The notes under the pieces were generated by a model that was given only the letters and a program-made list of their open reading frames with translations, did no database searches and was not told the origin of the DNA. The position numbers and the translations under genes are program-made. Shown piece by piece: positions 44,158-54,193 of a stretch of 64,000 nt of DNA (its first letter is position 1; each line of letters starts with the position of its first letter). This DNA is from an uncultured Sulfurovum sp. (GTDB taxonomy: Bacteria; Campylobacterota; Campylobacteria; Campylobacterales; Sulfurovaceae): contig CACVAX010000039.1 in assembly GCA_902727935.1 (NCBI GenBank), forward strand, positions 1 through 64,000. The letters run 5' to 3'.

Positions 44158-44607
44158 ATGAGAAGCGTATTTATTTTACTGTTACTAACAGTTACTTTTA
44201 TGACAGCAGAGACAAAAATGGCTGAACCAAAACCTTCTATGGTTAATCCTAGACAATTTGTTTTCCCCATTAGCAGTGCCAATGAAGAAGAGATTTCTCA
44301 TGTTTTATCATCGGTCAGTAATGTGGTAAAATTTTATGGTGTTGATAAATGTGAAGTCATTATTGTGGTCTATTCAAAGGGTATCAAAGCTGTATTAACT
44401 AACGCATACTTTTTTGATAAAGAGATTCAAAAACGACTTAAATCTTTGATGATGTATGATACTGTAGAGTTTATAGCTTGTAAAAACACCATGGATACTT
44501 ATGAGATTGAAGAGAAAGAGCTTCTAAAGGATGTCAAAATGGTTACAGCTGGGATTGTTGAGATTATTGAACGACAATTGGATGGTTATATTTATGTGCG
44601 GCCTTAA
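44158..44607 (+). CDS. exported DsrE-family protein
   Basis: The 149-residue protein has a signal peptide (SVFILLLLTVTFMTAE) and a DsrE-like fold: the pattern VVKFYGVDKCEVIIVVYSKGIKAVLT and VEFIACKNTMDTY, where the cysteine sits at the usual position of DsrE-type sulfur carriers. It is the last gene of the sox string, 17 bases after the thioredoxin gene. It may handle persulfide sulfur in the periplasm; this is inference. Confidence 0.75.
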   Translation: MRSVFILLLLTVTFMTAETKMAEPKPSMVNPRQFVFPISSANEEEISHVLSSVSNVVKFYGVDKCEVIIVVYSKGIKAVLTNAYFFDKEIQKRLKSLMMYDTVEFIACKNTMDTYEIEEKELLKDVKMVTAGIVEIIERQLDGYIYVRP

Positions 44608-44661
44608 TAGACTTAAATAGACCATTAACTTCTTTAAGAGAATAGCTTTGTAGTTCAAGTT

Positions 44662-45495
44662 TTATGATTTACTTTTAACGACTCTTCTTCCCCATAAAAA
44701 GCGTTTTTTATAAAAAGGTTTTTTCTTAAAATTGGTAATAATAACTTTCTTTCTTGCTGAACTGGCATGAATAAAGTTTCCTTTACTGAGATAAATCCCC
44801 ACATGATTAACCTTCCCTGTATATTTCTTTTCGGTATCAAAAAATACCATATCTCCACGTTTTAACTCTTTATATTTAACATACGTGCCTATCTTTGCTT
44901 GATTTCTCGAAACTCTGGGAATTTTAATACCTGTGGTACAAAGAAAGACATCTCTCGTAAAACCAGAACAGTCAAAAGTATTAGGACCCGTTGCACCCCA
45001 AACATATTTTTGTCCAAGTTTCCCTTTTGCATATTTGGCTACTTTTTTACTAATGGGAATTTTGGGAACGATTTTCTTTTTTTCTTTTTTAGCTACTTTG
45101 ACTTCTACTATTTTCTTCTCTATTTTTTTATGTTTGACTGCTTCTTTAGTTGTTTTATTGACTTTTTCTTGAATCACTGCTTTAGGTACAGATTCTATTT
45201 TAAGTGCTATATTGGGGTTACCCATTGGTTCGACTTGGTTATTAAAATTTTGAATCTCTTTATTGAGCTTGGCAATCATCTCTTTATCCCAAATGGTGTA
45301 TTCTGAAGATTGAGGCAGCTCTTTTGCACCGTCCATGATTTCAGAGATAGAATCTTCTATAAGATTCTCAAAGGTTGTTGGCGTAACTGTACTATACTTG
45401 GGAGTAATATTTTGTTCATAGACCAGTTTTACATATAAAAAAACTAGGAATTGAAACAATAAAATAATAAGAAGAATGTTTCTAATCTTGTCCAT
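44662..45495 (-). CDS. NlpC/P60 family cell-wall peptidase with lysine-rich linker
   Basis: The 277-residue protein has an N-terminal membrane anchor (IRNILLIILLFQFLVFLYVKLVY), a long lysine-rich linker (about 100-155) and an NlpC/P60 domain at the C-terminus with the catalytic cysteine in NTFDCSGFTRD, GDMVFFDTEKK and NHVGIYLSKGNFIHASS. It resembles the shorter protein at 33534-34031. It is convergent with the sox string and 139 bases upstream, divergently, lies purH. Confidence 0.9.
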   Translation of the reverse strand: MDKIRNILLIILLFQFLVFLYVKLVYEQNITPKYSTVTPTTFENLIEDSISEIMDGAKELPQSSEYTIWDKEMIAKLNKEIQNFNNQVEPMGNPNIALKIESVPKAVIQEKVNKTTKEAVKHKKIEKKIVEVKVAKKEKKKIVPKIPISKKVAKYAKGKLGQKYVWGATGPNTFDCSGFTRDVFLCTTGIKIPRVSRNQAKIGTYVKYKELKRGDMVFFDTEKKYTGKVNHVGIYLSKGNFIHASSARKKVIITNFKKKPFYKKRFLWGRRVVKSKS

Positions 45496-45601
45496 AAGTT
45501 TTCCTTAATTTTTATTAATTATAAACATAAATAAACCTTATTTAATAATACTACTATTTTCCTTTTAATTTATTTAAAACAAAACATTTACTAGATTTTG
45601 T

Positions 45602-45607
45602 TATAAT
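45602..45607 (+). promoter_or_regulatory. putative -10 box for purH
   Basis: TATAAT in TTTTGTTATAATTTCC, 27 bases before the purH ATG, in a 139-base gap between divergent genes. Confidence 0.5.
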
Positions 45608-45634
45608 TTCCAAAAATATTTGAAGGTCTAATAG

Positions 45635-47182
45635 ATGAGAGCATTATTGAGCGTGAGTGATAAAAGTGGCATTGTAGAGTTCGCAAAAGGTTTAGAAAAA
45701 ATGGGTTGGGATATCATTTCAACTGGAGGTACTTATAAAAAATTGTCTGAATCGGGTGTTAGGGTTATTGAAATTGATGAAGTAACCAAGTTTCCAGAGT
45801 GTTTTGAAGGGCGTGTTAAAACATTAAATCCTTATGTTCATGGTGGTATTCTACACAAGCGTGGAGACGATGCACATGTAGTACAAGCCAAAGAGCTTGG
45901 TGTAGAAGGAATTGATTTAGTATGTGTGAACCTTTATCCATTTAAAGAGACCATTGAACGTACAGAAGATTTTGATGAGATTATTGAAAATATTGATATT
46001 GGTGGACCAACAATGGTACGTTCAGCTGCTAAAAACTTTAATGATGTTCTTATTGTTACGGATGCTAATGATTATGCTTCGGTAGTTGAAGCTTTAGAAA
46101 ATAAATCAGACGATTTAGCGTTTAGACGTAACTTGATGATTAAAGCATTTGAACATACAGCAGCGTATGACTCAATGATTGCAAACTACATGAACGGTCG
46201 TTTTAACGATGGTTTTGGTGAGTATCAGTTTATTACAGGTAAAAAGTCATTCCAAACACGTTATGGAGAGAACCCACACCAAAAAGGTGCATTGTACGAG
46301 TTTGATACTCACTTCTCTGAAAACTTCCAACAAGTAAAAGGGGAAGCATCTTTTAACAATATTAACGATGTAAATGGTGCATTAAAAATTGCTTCTTCTT
46401 TTGGTGATGAAAATGCAGTATGTATTGTAAAACATGGTAACCCATGTGGTTTTGCCATTAAAGAAGATTTATTGGCATCTTATACTGAAGCACTTAAATG
46501 TGACCCAGTTTCTGCATTTGGTGGGGTTGTGGCTGTAAATGGTATTGTGACTAAAGCAATGGCTGAAAAAATGAATGAAATCTTCTTGGAAGTAGTTATG
46601 GCTGCTGACTTTGAGCCAGAAGCATTGGAAGTATTTGAGAAGAAAAAACGTCTTAAATTATTCTCTCAGGGTGGTACCAAATCAGGTAATAATAGGTTAG
46701 TTATGTCAAAAGACAGCCATGACTTCAAACATGTAGATGGTGGATTTGTGTACCAAAACTCAGACTGTATTTGTGACAACGAAGTACATAACGCACATAA
46801 AAAGTCTGAACTTACAGCCACAGAGCAAGAGATGAAAGATTTAGAAATTGCATGGAAAGTTGCTGGTCTTACGAAGTCTAACTGTGTTGTTTATGTTAAA
46901 GACTCAGCAATGGTAGCCGTAGGTATGGGGATGACAAGCCGTGTGGATGCTGCTCAATGTGCCTTGAAAAAAGCAAAAGAGATGGACTTAGATGTATCTG
47001 GTGCAGCAATGGCTTCAGAAGCATTCTTCCCATTCCGTGACAGTATTGATGCAGCTGCTGAAGCTGGAATTAAAGCCATTATTGAGCCTGGTGGAAGTAT
47101 TAGAGATGAAGAAGTAATCGAAGCTGCTAACGAGCATGGAATTTCCCTTTATTTCACAACCGTAAGACACTTTTTACATTAG
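45635..47182 (+). CDS. purH: bifunctional AICAR transformylase/IMP cyclohydrolase
   Basis: The 515-residue enzyme performs the last two steps of de novo IMP synthesis. The N-terminal cyclohydrolase (MGS-like) domain has [26 protein letters not shown] and [16 protein letters not shown]. The transformylase domain shows [23 protein letters not shown] and [15 protein letters not shown]. The length is normal. It is a single-gene unit with its own promoter. Confidence 0.97.
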   Translation: MRALLSVSDKSGIVEFAKGLEKMGWDIISTGGTYKKLSESGVRVIEIDEVTKFPECFEGRVKTLNPYVHGGILHKRGDDAHVVQAKELGVEGIDLVCVNLYPFKETIERTEDFDEIIENIDIGGPTMVRSAAKNFNDVLIVTDANDYASVVEALENKSDDLAFRRNLMIKAFEHTAAYDSMIANYMNGRFNDGFGEYQFITGKKSFQTRYGENPHQKGALYEFDTHFSENFQQVKGEASFNNINDVNGALKIASSFGDENAVCIVKHGNPCGFAIKEDLLASYTEALKCDPVSAFGGVVAVNGIVTKAMAEKMNEIFLEVVMAADFEPEALEVFEKKKRLKLFSQGGTKSGNNRLVMSKDSHDFKHVDGGFVYQNSDCICDNEVHNAHKKSELTATEQEMKDLEIAWKVAGLTKSNCVVYVKDSAMVAVGMGMTSRVDAAQCALKKAKEMDLDVSGAAMASEAFFPFRDSIDAAAEAGIKAIIEPGGSIRDEEVIEAANEHGISLYFTTVRHFLH

Positions 47183-47254
47183 TAGTCTAAAATACGAATT
47201 ATGCACAATTATTTGTTATTCTAAATACTTAGAATTTAACAAGGATATTTATTA

Positions 47255-47734
47255 ATGAAAAAGACAATACTTAGTATATTGTTGCTGTGTTCTACATTGT
47301 TGGCAGAGGTCAAAAATGTGGAAGTTACACCTGAGTTTGTAAAAGAAAAAAAATTTAAAATAATTGATATTAGAACCGAAGATGAGTGGAGAGAGATGGG
47401 TGTTATTTCAGAGGCATATCTGATTACATTTTTTACTAAAAACAATGAATATAACATTGAATTTTTCTTAAAAGAACTGAATACAGTCATTGAAGAAGAT
47501 GAAGAGTTTGCTATTATCTCAAACAGTTCGAGTAGAACCAAGTTGGTTTCTAATTTTTTAGGACATAAACATAATTATAAGGTTATTAATTTACTTGGTG
47601 GTATGTCAAAGCTTCTAAAAGAAGGTTATGAAGTAGAGGTTTATAAACCTCATAAAAAAAAAGAAGACAACTTTATACATTTAAAAAGTGAGAAATTAGA
47701 ACTAAAGTTTAATGATAATAATATTACAGAATAA
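47255..47734 (+). CDS. periplasmic rhodanese-like protein with substituted active site
   Basis: The 159-residue protein has a signal peptide (KTILSILLLCSTLLAEV) and a rhodanese fold: KFKIIDIRTEDEWREMGVI is the N-terminal half, followed by NLLGGMSKLLKEGY. The active-site loop, where rhodaneses have CxxGxRS, reads SNSSSRT, so the sulfur-carrying cysteine is missing and a sulfurtransferase activity is unlikely. It is convergent with aroE and overlaps it by 11 bases. Confidence 0.78.
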   Translation: MKKTILSILLLCSTLLAEVKNVEVTPEFVKEKKFKIIDIRTEDEWREMGVISEAYLITFFTKNNEYNIEFFLKELNTVIEEDEEFAIISNSSSRTKLVSNFLGHKHNYKVINLLGGMSKLLKEGYEVEVYKPHKKKEDNFIHLKSEKLELKFNDNNITE

Positions 47735-48518
47735 ATGCTTTTTTCATTTGTTCTTTTATCTCATCAAATGTAAATTGATGATCACAAAAGTACTCAAAGG
47801 CGATAATACCTTGGTAAAGTAACATGTCAGACCCATCTTTAGTTGGTTTGTTCTGTTCTTTAGTAAATTTCAAAAAAGGTGTTTCCTTCCCATAGATAAC
47901 ATCAACACAGGCTTTAGCTTTAGAAACAACTTCTTCTAGTATTTCGATAGGACAAGGTAAAGAGTCATCTTCTAAACCAGCAGAAGTCATGTTGACCACC
48001 AAGTCAAAAGCTTCATCCAGTTTAAAAGTTTCAAAAGTAAAAGTTTTAAACCCTTTTTTATTGTAACGCTCTAAACGTCCAGCACTACGGTTTAATATAC
48101 TCACTTCATACCCAGCATCACGAAGTATGACAGAAGTAGATTGTGCTGTTCCTCCAGCTCCTAAAAAAAGAACTCTTTTGATGTTTTCAAATTCTGAAAT
48201 GGCTTTTAAAAATCCTGGTGCATCGGTGTTGTAGCCATAAAGTTTTCCCTCTTTTTTTACAATGGTATTAACAGCCCCAACTTTTTGTGCAAAAATATCC
48301 AACTCATCACAAGCTTTAAAAGCATATTCTTTATGAGGAACGGTGATGTTTGCCCCCTTGATGTTTAAATCAAGAAATTTGTTTCGTAATTCTGAACCAT
48401 TCTCTAGTTTATAACGTGTATAGACTCCGTTATAGCCTAAACCTTGAAAAGAGAGGTTATGCATAAGAGGTGATTTTGAGTGCGATACAGGGTTTCCAAA
48501 GATGCTGAAGAGTTGCAA
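47724..48518 (-). CDS. aroE: shikimate dehydrogenase
   Basis: The 264-residue NADP-dependent enzyme reduces 3-dehydroshikimate in the aromatic pathway. Landmarks are FGNPVSHSKSPLMHN at the start, NITVPHKEYAF with the catalytic lysine, GAVNTIVKK, YNTDAPGFL, and the NADP-binding FLGAGGTAQS. In C. jejuni aroE directly follows the SPOR-domain gene; here a TonB/ABC cluster and trpE separate the two. Confidence 0.96.
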   Translation of the reverse strand: MQLFSIFGNPVSHSKSPLMHNLSFQGLGYNGVYTRYKLENGSELRNKFLDLNIKGANITVPHKEYAFKACDELDIFAQKVGAVNTIVKKEGKLYGYNTDAPGFLKAISEFENIKRVLFLGAGGTAQSTSVILRDAGYEVSILNRSAGRLERYNKKGFKTFTFETFKLDEAFDLVVNMTSAGLEDDSLPCPIEILEEVVSKAKACVDVIYGKETPFLKFTKEQNKPTKDGSDMLLYQGIIAFEYFCDHQFTFDEIKEQMKKAFIL

Positions 48519-48672
48519 GGTAGTTCCTAATATTTTTTTGGATTATAGCCAAATTAAAGTTATGAAAAAAAGTATGAAATTACAATCTCACTTTTAGTAT
48601 AAGGTGCAAGTAAGTTGCATTTAATAACTTTTTATCTAAAATTCGCCATATTTTAACAAAGGGGAACAACAC

Positions 48673-50778
48673 ATGAGAAATCTTACCGTACCATTAACGC
48701 GATTTTATGTGACAACATTTTTTAGCAGTGTCCTTATGACCAATGGTGCTTTAGCAGAGACAAACACAACATCAAGCCTTACACTTGATGACATCGAAGT
48801 AGTCGGAGCATATCAAGCCTATCAAGGAGAATTTACACCACTTGAAACACCTCAGGCAGAACAGAGAATAGATGCTAAAACCATCAAAAACTCAGGAGCA
48901 GTTACGTTAGATCAAGCATTGGACTTGGCATCATCGGTTGGTCGTCAGAACAACTTTGGTGGACTCTGGAACAGTTTTTCAGTAAGAGGTTTTGTTGGCG
49001 ATGAAAACCTTCCAAGTAACTATTTGGTAAATGGTTTTAATGCTGGTCGTGGATTTGGAGGTCCTAGAGATCTTTCAGGTGTTGAGTCTGTTGAAGTACT
49101 AAAAGGCCCTCGTGCAGCCTTGTATGGACGTGGTGAACCGGGAGGAACCATTAACCTTGTAACGAAACGCCCAACTTTTGATGAGCAAGCTGAAATCACA
49201 GTGAAAGCTGGTAGTTTTAATACTTACCGTACTGATTTGGATTGGACTGCTCCTCTATCGGATAATTTTGCTGTTCGTATGGTAGGTTTCTATGAAGATG
49301 CAGAGAGTTATCGTGATACTGTAGAAAGTACTAAATATGGCTTCAATCCTTCAGCAACTTATCTCATTGGGGATAGCAGTGCACTGATGTATGAACTTGA
49401 GTACAGTCATCAAGAAATTCCATTTGACCGAGGGGTTATTGCGATTGATGGAAAATTAGGTGCTATTCCAGAGAGTCGTTTTTTAGGTGAGCCAGGTTAT
49501 GACCCTATTGAGACGGATGTTTTGGGTCATCAACTTGAATTCCAACATGACTTCAACGATGAGTGGAGTGGGTTGGTTGGATTTAACCATCGAAAGACCT
49601 CACTCAATGGTTATGCATCAGAAAATGGTTTTGCTGCACCTGCTGCCAATGGTGACTTTGGTCGCTTTTCGCGTTACCGTGACTACGATGCAACCTATCA
49701 AGTCTTACGTGCAGAGTTAAGTGGCGAGTTTGAAACAGCTGGACTAGAACATCGTCTTACGGTGGGTATAGACAGTGATAAGTTTGAAAATGACCAATAT
49801 GCTACACGTGATAGAACAACGGATCAAACCATTAACATTTACAATCCAGTATATGGAAATTCTCCAATATCGGGTCTTGATTTAGCAACACAAATTGACA
49901 GAGTTGAAACGCAAAAGTCTACAGGTATATATCTTCAAGACCAAATTAGTTTAACGGATAAACTAGATGTTAGATTAGGTGCACGTTTTGATGACTATAA
50001 ACAAGAGCTTACAAATCGTAAGAGCGACTCTAGCTCTAAATACTCAAAATCACAAGTTAGTCCACAATTTGGAGCTGTCTATAAAGCGACAGATGCCGTG
50101 TCCTTATATGCTAGCTACGGTGAAAACTTTCGTCCACTGTCAGGTGCTACGAATGACAATAATTTAAAGCCAAACCAGTCCGAGTCAACAGAGGTTGGGG
50201 TGAACTTTAGTTTAAACGACAATACTATACAAGGAAACTTTGCGTTGTTTAACATAAAGCAGTCTAATATTGCGACCTTTGATGCAGACTTTAATCCTAC
50301 AGCAGTAGGTGAGGCTGAAAGTAAGGGTGTTGAACTTGACCTCTACGGTAATATTACAAATTCACTAAGATTTTTGTTCTCTTATACGTACATAGATGCT
50401 GAGACGAAAAATGACTATTATGATGCAGTTTCCTATGCTGACATCCCAGCTGGTTCAGATATGTTAAATGTTGCTGATCATCAATTAAGTCTACAACTTA
50501 CAAAAGAAACTAAACTTGCTGGTAAAAACCTTGACTTAACAACAGGTTTACTTTACGTGGGTGAAAGAAGTGGAGAATTTGGTCATCCAGATTTCACGCT
50601 ACCAAGCTACACAACGGCTAGGGTTGCAGCCACTTATCAAGTTTCAAAATCTATTGAAGTAAGTGCTGAAATAAACAACTTGTTTGATGAAGAGTATTAC
50701 ACCAACTCTTATGCTCAGGCGTGGGTTCAACCGGGTACACCACGTAATGCTTATGTGTCAGCAACCTACAAGTTCTAA
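48673..50778 (+). CDS. TonB-dependent siderophore receptor
   Basis: The 701-residue protein has a signal peptide (about 1-28, ending GALAET), a plug domain (TIKNSGAVTLDQALDLAS, FSVRGF, GVESVEVLKGPRAALYGRGEPGGTINLVTKRP) and a 22-strand barrel that ends in the terminal YKF. It belongs to the TonB-dependent siderophore receptor group (FhuA/FpvA type). There is no N-terminal signalling (STN) domain. The stop lies 4 bases before the ABC ATPase gene. Codon use seems richer in GC than in the flanking genes, judged by eye only. Confidence 0.92.
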   Translation: MRNLTVPLTRFYVTTFFSSVLMTNGALAETNTTSSLTLDDIEVVGAYQAYQGEFTPLETPQAEQRIDAKTIKNSGAVTLDQALDLASSVGRQNNFGGLWNSFSVRGFVGDENLPSNYLVNGFNAGRGFGGPRDLSGVESVEVLKGPRAALYGRGEPGGTINLVTKRPTFDEQAEITVKAGSFNTYRTDLDWTAPLSDNFAVRMVGFYEDAESYRDTVESTKYGFNPSATYLIGDSSALMYELEYSHQEIPFDRGVIAIDGKLGAIPESRFLGEPGYDPIETDVLGHQLEFQHDFNDEWSGLVGFNHRKTSLNGYASENGFAAPAANGDFGRFSRYRDYDATYQVLRAELSGEFETAGLEHRLTVGIDSDKFENDQYATRDRTTDQTINIYNPVYGNSPISGLDLATQIDRVETQKSTGIYLQDQISLTDKLDVRLGARFDDYKQELTNRKSDSSSKYSKSQVSPQFGAVYKATDAVSLYASYGENFRPLSGATNDNNLKPNQSESTEVGVNFSLNDNTIQGNFALFNIKQSNIATFDADFNPTAVGEAESKGVELDLYGNITNSLRFLFSYTYIDAETKNDYYDAVSYADIPAGSDMLNVADHQLSLQLTKETKLAGKNLDLTTGLLYVGERSGEFGHPDFTLPSYTTARVAATYQVSKSIEVSAEINNLFDEEYYTNSYAQAWVQPGTPRNAYVSATYKF

Positions 50779-50782
50779 TAGC

Positions 50783-51502
50783 ATGAAATTACAAGCAGAC
50801 GCATTACATATTACCCGTTCGGGTAAAAAAGTTCTAGATGGGGTCTCGTTCAGTTTAAAAGCTGGCGAGATATACGCGCTACTTGGTGGTAATGGGGCTG
50901 GAAAATCTACTACCTTACTTAGTTTCCTAGGTTTTATATCCCCTGATGCTGGTAGTGTTCGTGTTAATGAAAAGGATGTCTATTCAGACATCGAAGCTGC
51001 TCGTAAAGCCATTGCTTATTTACCTGAGTCTGCTTCATTGTATGAACATCTGAATGCCTACGAAAACATTGACTACTTTTTACAACTTGCTGGTCTTTCT
51101 CTTAGCAAATCCAGTATTGACGAGGCGCTTGACAGAGTCTCATTAAAGTCAGAAGCTAGAGAGCAAAAATTAGCTGACTACTCGAAGGGAATGTGTCAGA
51201 AAGTCACCATTGCATTAGCAATGTTACGTGATACCGACATCTTACTTTTAGATGAACCGACATCTGGTTTAGACCCTAGTGCCATAGATGAATTCCATCA
51301 ACTTGTTCGGAGTCTTGCCGATGCAGGTAAAGCTATTTTGATGGTAACCCATGATGTGTACGGTGCGTGTAATGTGGCTGATAAAATTGGACTTCTTTAT
51401 AATGGTAAATTAATGCAAGAGTTTAATGCCCAAACTGAAAAAATTAATACAGAAACGGTACATAAAGCATTTTCTACAACAGTAGCTACTCAAAATAGTT
51501 GA
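50783..51502 (+). CDS. ABC transporter ATP-binding protein
   Basis: The 239-residue ATPase has Walker A GGNGAGKST, a signature of variant form (DYSKGMCQKV), Walker B ILLLDEPTSGLDPS, and the H-loop in MVTHDV. The ORF track starts at 50684 inside the receptor gene, but ATG 50783 begins KLQADALHITRSGKKVLDGVSFSLKAG, the normal start of such ATPases. It drives the two ABC-2 type permeases encoded next, resembling the NosF/CcmA group of exporters. Confidence 0.92.
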   Translation: MKLQADALHITRSGKKVLDGVSFSLKAGEIYALLGGNGAGKSTTLLSFLGFISPDAGSVRVNEKDVYSDIEAARKAIAYLPESASLYEHLNAYENIDYFLQLAGLSLSKSSIDEALDRVSLKSEAREQKLADYSKGMCQKVTIALAMLRDTDILLLDEPTSGLDPSAIDEFHQLVRSLADAGKAILMVTHDVYGACNVADKIGLLYNGKLMQEFNAQTEKINTETVHKAFSTTVATQNS

Positions 51503-51515
51503 TGAGGTATAAGAT

Positions 51516-52943
51516 ATGAAAACCATATACCTTATAGCACTCAGTGAATGGCTGTACTGGATTCGCTCACGTCTTGTGATAGGAAGCGTACTGATTTTTT
51601 TAGTGTTGCTTTCTGTTTCTGCGTTCTTTACATCCTTTCATATGGATGCAGAGAGTCATGTGAGAATGCATCAACAAGCTAAAGCTGATAAGACATTTCT
51701 CGCACAACCTGATCGCCATCCACACCGAATGGTTCATTATGGGCACTATGCATTTCGTACACCTGCACCTTTGGCTGGCTTTGACCCTGGGCTTGATAGC
51801 GTGACAGGGAAATCTATTTTTCTTGAAGGTCACCGTCAAAATACCGTTATGTTTCCAGAGTCATCCGTGAGTACCGATTTTGGTGGTTTAGCACGTTTAA
51901 ATCCTGCTTTGATTTATCAGATTTTTGCACCATTGGTTATTATTTTACTGGCGTACAATGCAATTGGACGTGAACGTGAAGCTGCTGTGCTGACACCCAT
52001 GTTGGCACTAGGCATAACGGGTAGAACACTCATCGCTGGTAAAGCTTTAGCCTTAGTCTCTTTTATGGTTTTAATGCTTATACCTCTTCTTATAAGTGCT
52101 GCTTTTGCACTTGTGGAAGGGGAGAGTTTCATGGCTTTACTGATGTTATTTGCTATTTATTTTATCTACCTAGCAATTTGGATTGCCTTAACACTTCTGA
52201 TGTCTATTATCTTAAAAAAAGGGTCGACGGTATTAGCAGCTATGACGGGCTTATGGTTTGTTTTTTCCTTAGTTCTACCATCCATTGCTGTCAATACAGC
52301 AAGTAAAACCTCTGCCGTTCCCGGAAAAATCGAAACGGACTTAGTGATGCTTAAGGATGTTCGTAAACTTGGAGATGGTCATAATGCCAATGACCCAGCT
52401 TTCAAAAAAATGCGACAAAATATACTGGAAAAATATAATGTAGAGCATATTGAAGATTTACCAGTTAACTTTCGTGGGATAGTTGCCATGAAGAGTGAAA
52501 AGAAACTGGCTGAAGTATTGAATCGATACGCTAAGGAACGAATGGTGGCTGAAGCCAAACAAGAGAAAGCCATTGCAGACTATGGTTGGTTTACCCCAAC
52601 GATAGCAATTGCTTTTGCCTCTCGAACCATTGCTGGGACAGATCTTTCAAATTATCATCGTTTTCAAAAAGAGGCTGAAGCCTTACGTTACAAGTTTGTT
52701 CAAGGGCTTAATCAAGCGCATATTAAAGCGTTATCTTACAAGGATGATATGAATCGTAATAAAGATGATAAAAGTGCTCGTATTGATGGGTCAAATTGGC
52801 AAGTACTCGATAAATTTGAATTTCGAACGGAAGATTTATCGCTTAGGATAGGGAATGCTACTTCTTCCATACTGATGTTATTGGCATGGCTAATAGCGAT
52901 TAGTGGATTATTAATTTGGCGAAGTAAGGGAATTAAATCATGA
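51516..52943 (+). CDS. ABC-2 type permease (DUF3526 group)
   Basis: The 475-residue protein has an N-terminal membrane helix (about 18-38), a large periplasmic segment (about 40-135), five central membrane segments (about 145-285), a second periplasmic loop, and a C-terminal helix (near 455-470). This is the ABC-2/DUF3526 layout of proteins paired with TonB receptors. Its stop overlaps the next permease start (ATGA). It presumably moves a metal-chelate, peptide or similar substrate across the inner membrane; the direction and substrate are unknown. Confidence 0.82.
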   Translation: MKTIYLIALSEWLYWIRSRLVIGSVLIFLVLLSVSAFFTSFHMDAESHVRMHQQAKADKTFLAQPDRHPHRMVHYGHYAFRTPAPLAGFDPGLDSVTGKSIFLEGHRQNTVMFPESSVSTDFGGLARLNPALIYQIFAPLVIILLAYNAIGREREAAVLTPMLALGITGRTLIAGKALALVSFMVLMLIPLLISAAFALVEGESFMALLMLFAIYFIYLAIWIALTLLMSIILKKGSTVLAAMTGLWFVFSLVLPSIAVNTASKTSAVPGKIETDLVMLKDVRKLGDGHNANDPAFKKMRQNILEKYNVEHIEDLPVNFRGIVAMKSEKKLAEVLNRYAKERMVAEAKQEKAIADYGWFTPTIAIAFASRTIAGTDLSNYHRFQKEAEALRYKFVQGLNQAHIKALSYKDDMNRNKDDKSARIDGSNWQVLDKFEFRTEDLSLRIGNATSSILMLLAWLIAISGLLIWRSKGIKS

Positions 52944-54193
52944 ACAATATAAATGCATTAATACGTGAAGTAAAGTTCACTGCACGTGACCTTACCGTAT
53001 GGTTTTGGTTGCTTGTTGTTCTTAGCTTATCTACGCTTTCTCTTTGGTCTGGACTGACTGAAGTAGAACGCCAAAATGCTAGCATACAAAGTCTTCTTGC
53101 AGAAAATAAAGAAGAGCGTTTATCTGAGCAAAAAAAGTATGACCATTGGGGATATTTAGCTTACTACAGTTTTCATCTGACTTATGATGCTCCTTCAGGT
53201 TTTGCTTTTGCAGCCATGGGACTTCGTGATAGCCAAGCATGGAAACACCGAGTTAGAATGCTTGCTCTTGAAGGTCAAATTTATGAGCGTGATGTAGGTA
53301 ATCCTAGTATTGCATTGATTGGTCGCTTTGATTTTGCATTTTTTACTGCCTTTATCATTCCAATCATTTTGATTATGCTCTTGTTTGATCTTCGAAGTTC
53401 TGAAAAAGCTGCTGGACGTTACGCACTATTGGAAGTTACGGCTGGAAATAGATTTTCTTTATGGGGTCTTCGGGCTTTAGTACGGTCTGGGGGAGTTTTC
53501 CTTGCACTCATTCTACCATTGGTCGTTGTGGGTATTATAGCTGGTATTCATATGGGTACACTCTTTTTGGCGATACTTGCTGTATTAGCCTACATGATTT
53601 TTTGGACGCTTCTTTCTGTCTATGTTTCAGCATGGCGTAAATCTGGTTCAGTGATACTCATGTCACTGCTTGCTATTTGGATGTTAACGGCTGTCATTCT
53701 TCCAGCTGGTTTACGAATAGCCATCGATAAAACAGTGCATGTACCTTCTGGCACCGACATAGTGATGTTACAAAGGGAAGTAGTGAACGATGCTTGGGAC
53801 ATACCAAGAGAAGAGACCATGAATGACTTCTTTGCAGAACATCCTGAATGGAAAGATTATGAGCCTATAGAAGATTCATTTGAATGGCAGTGGTATTATG
53901 CTTTTCAGCAGATTGGTGATGAACGAACCAAGGAGTTGAGTACGCTTTATCGTGATGGTCGATTAGAACGTGATAAAATAGCATCTTGGTTTTCGCTTTT
54001 AGCACTACCATCATTGCTCGAAAGGTACCTTCAGTCTTTGGCAAAGACAGACTTAAAATCAACTATTGAATATGAAGAGAGAGTTCGTAAGTATCATGCT
54101 TCACTTCGTGCTTTTTACTATCCTAAGTTCTTTAACAATGAACCTTTTGAAAGAGCTGAACTTAAGAAATTACCTATGTACCTATCTCATTAA
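52940..54193 (+). CDS. second ABC-2 type permease (DUF3526 group)
   Basis: The 417-residue protein has an N-terminal helix (FWLLVVLSLSTLSLWSGL), a periplasmic segment, a cluster of membrane segments (about 130-270) and a C-terminal soluble part ending in KKLPMYLSH. It resembles the preceding permease in layout and is coupled to it by an ATGA overlap. The pair with the ATPase forms a complete exporter-like ABC system. A 10-bp hairpin overlaps its end. Confidence 0.82.
   Translation: MNNINALIREVKFTARDLTVWFWLLVVLSLSTLSLWSGLTEVERQNASIQSLLAENKEERLSEQKKYDHWGYLAYYSFHLTYDAPSGFAFAAMGLRDSQAWKHRVRMLALEGQIYERDVGNPSIALIGRFDFAFFTAFIIPIILIMLLFDLRSSEKAAGRYALLEVTAGNRFSLWGLRALVRSGGVFLALILPLVVVGIIAGIHMGTLFLAILAVLAYMIFWTLLSVYVSAWRKSGSVILMSLLAIWMLTAVILPAGLRIAIDKTVHVPSGTDIVMLQREVVNDAWDIPREETMNDFFAEHPEWKDYEPIEDSFEWQWYYAFQQIGDERTKELSTLYRDGRLERDKIASWFSLLALPSLLERYLQSLAKTDLKSTIEYEERVRKYHASLRAFYYPKFFNNEPFERAELKKLPMYLSH

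Noticed and set aside
44899-45306. Plus-strand ORF of 135 residues opposite the NlpC/P60 gene
   Set aside because: It is rich in Phe/Cys/Tyr as expected for the complement of a lysine-rich linker; a shadow ORF.
48590-48672. Fur box before the TonB receptor
   Set aside because: The region is AT-rich and has TGCAAGTAAGTTGCA, a short inverted repeat, but nothing close to the Fur consensus; iron regulation remains only inference.
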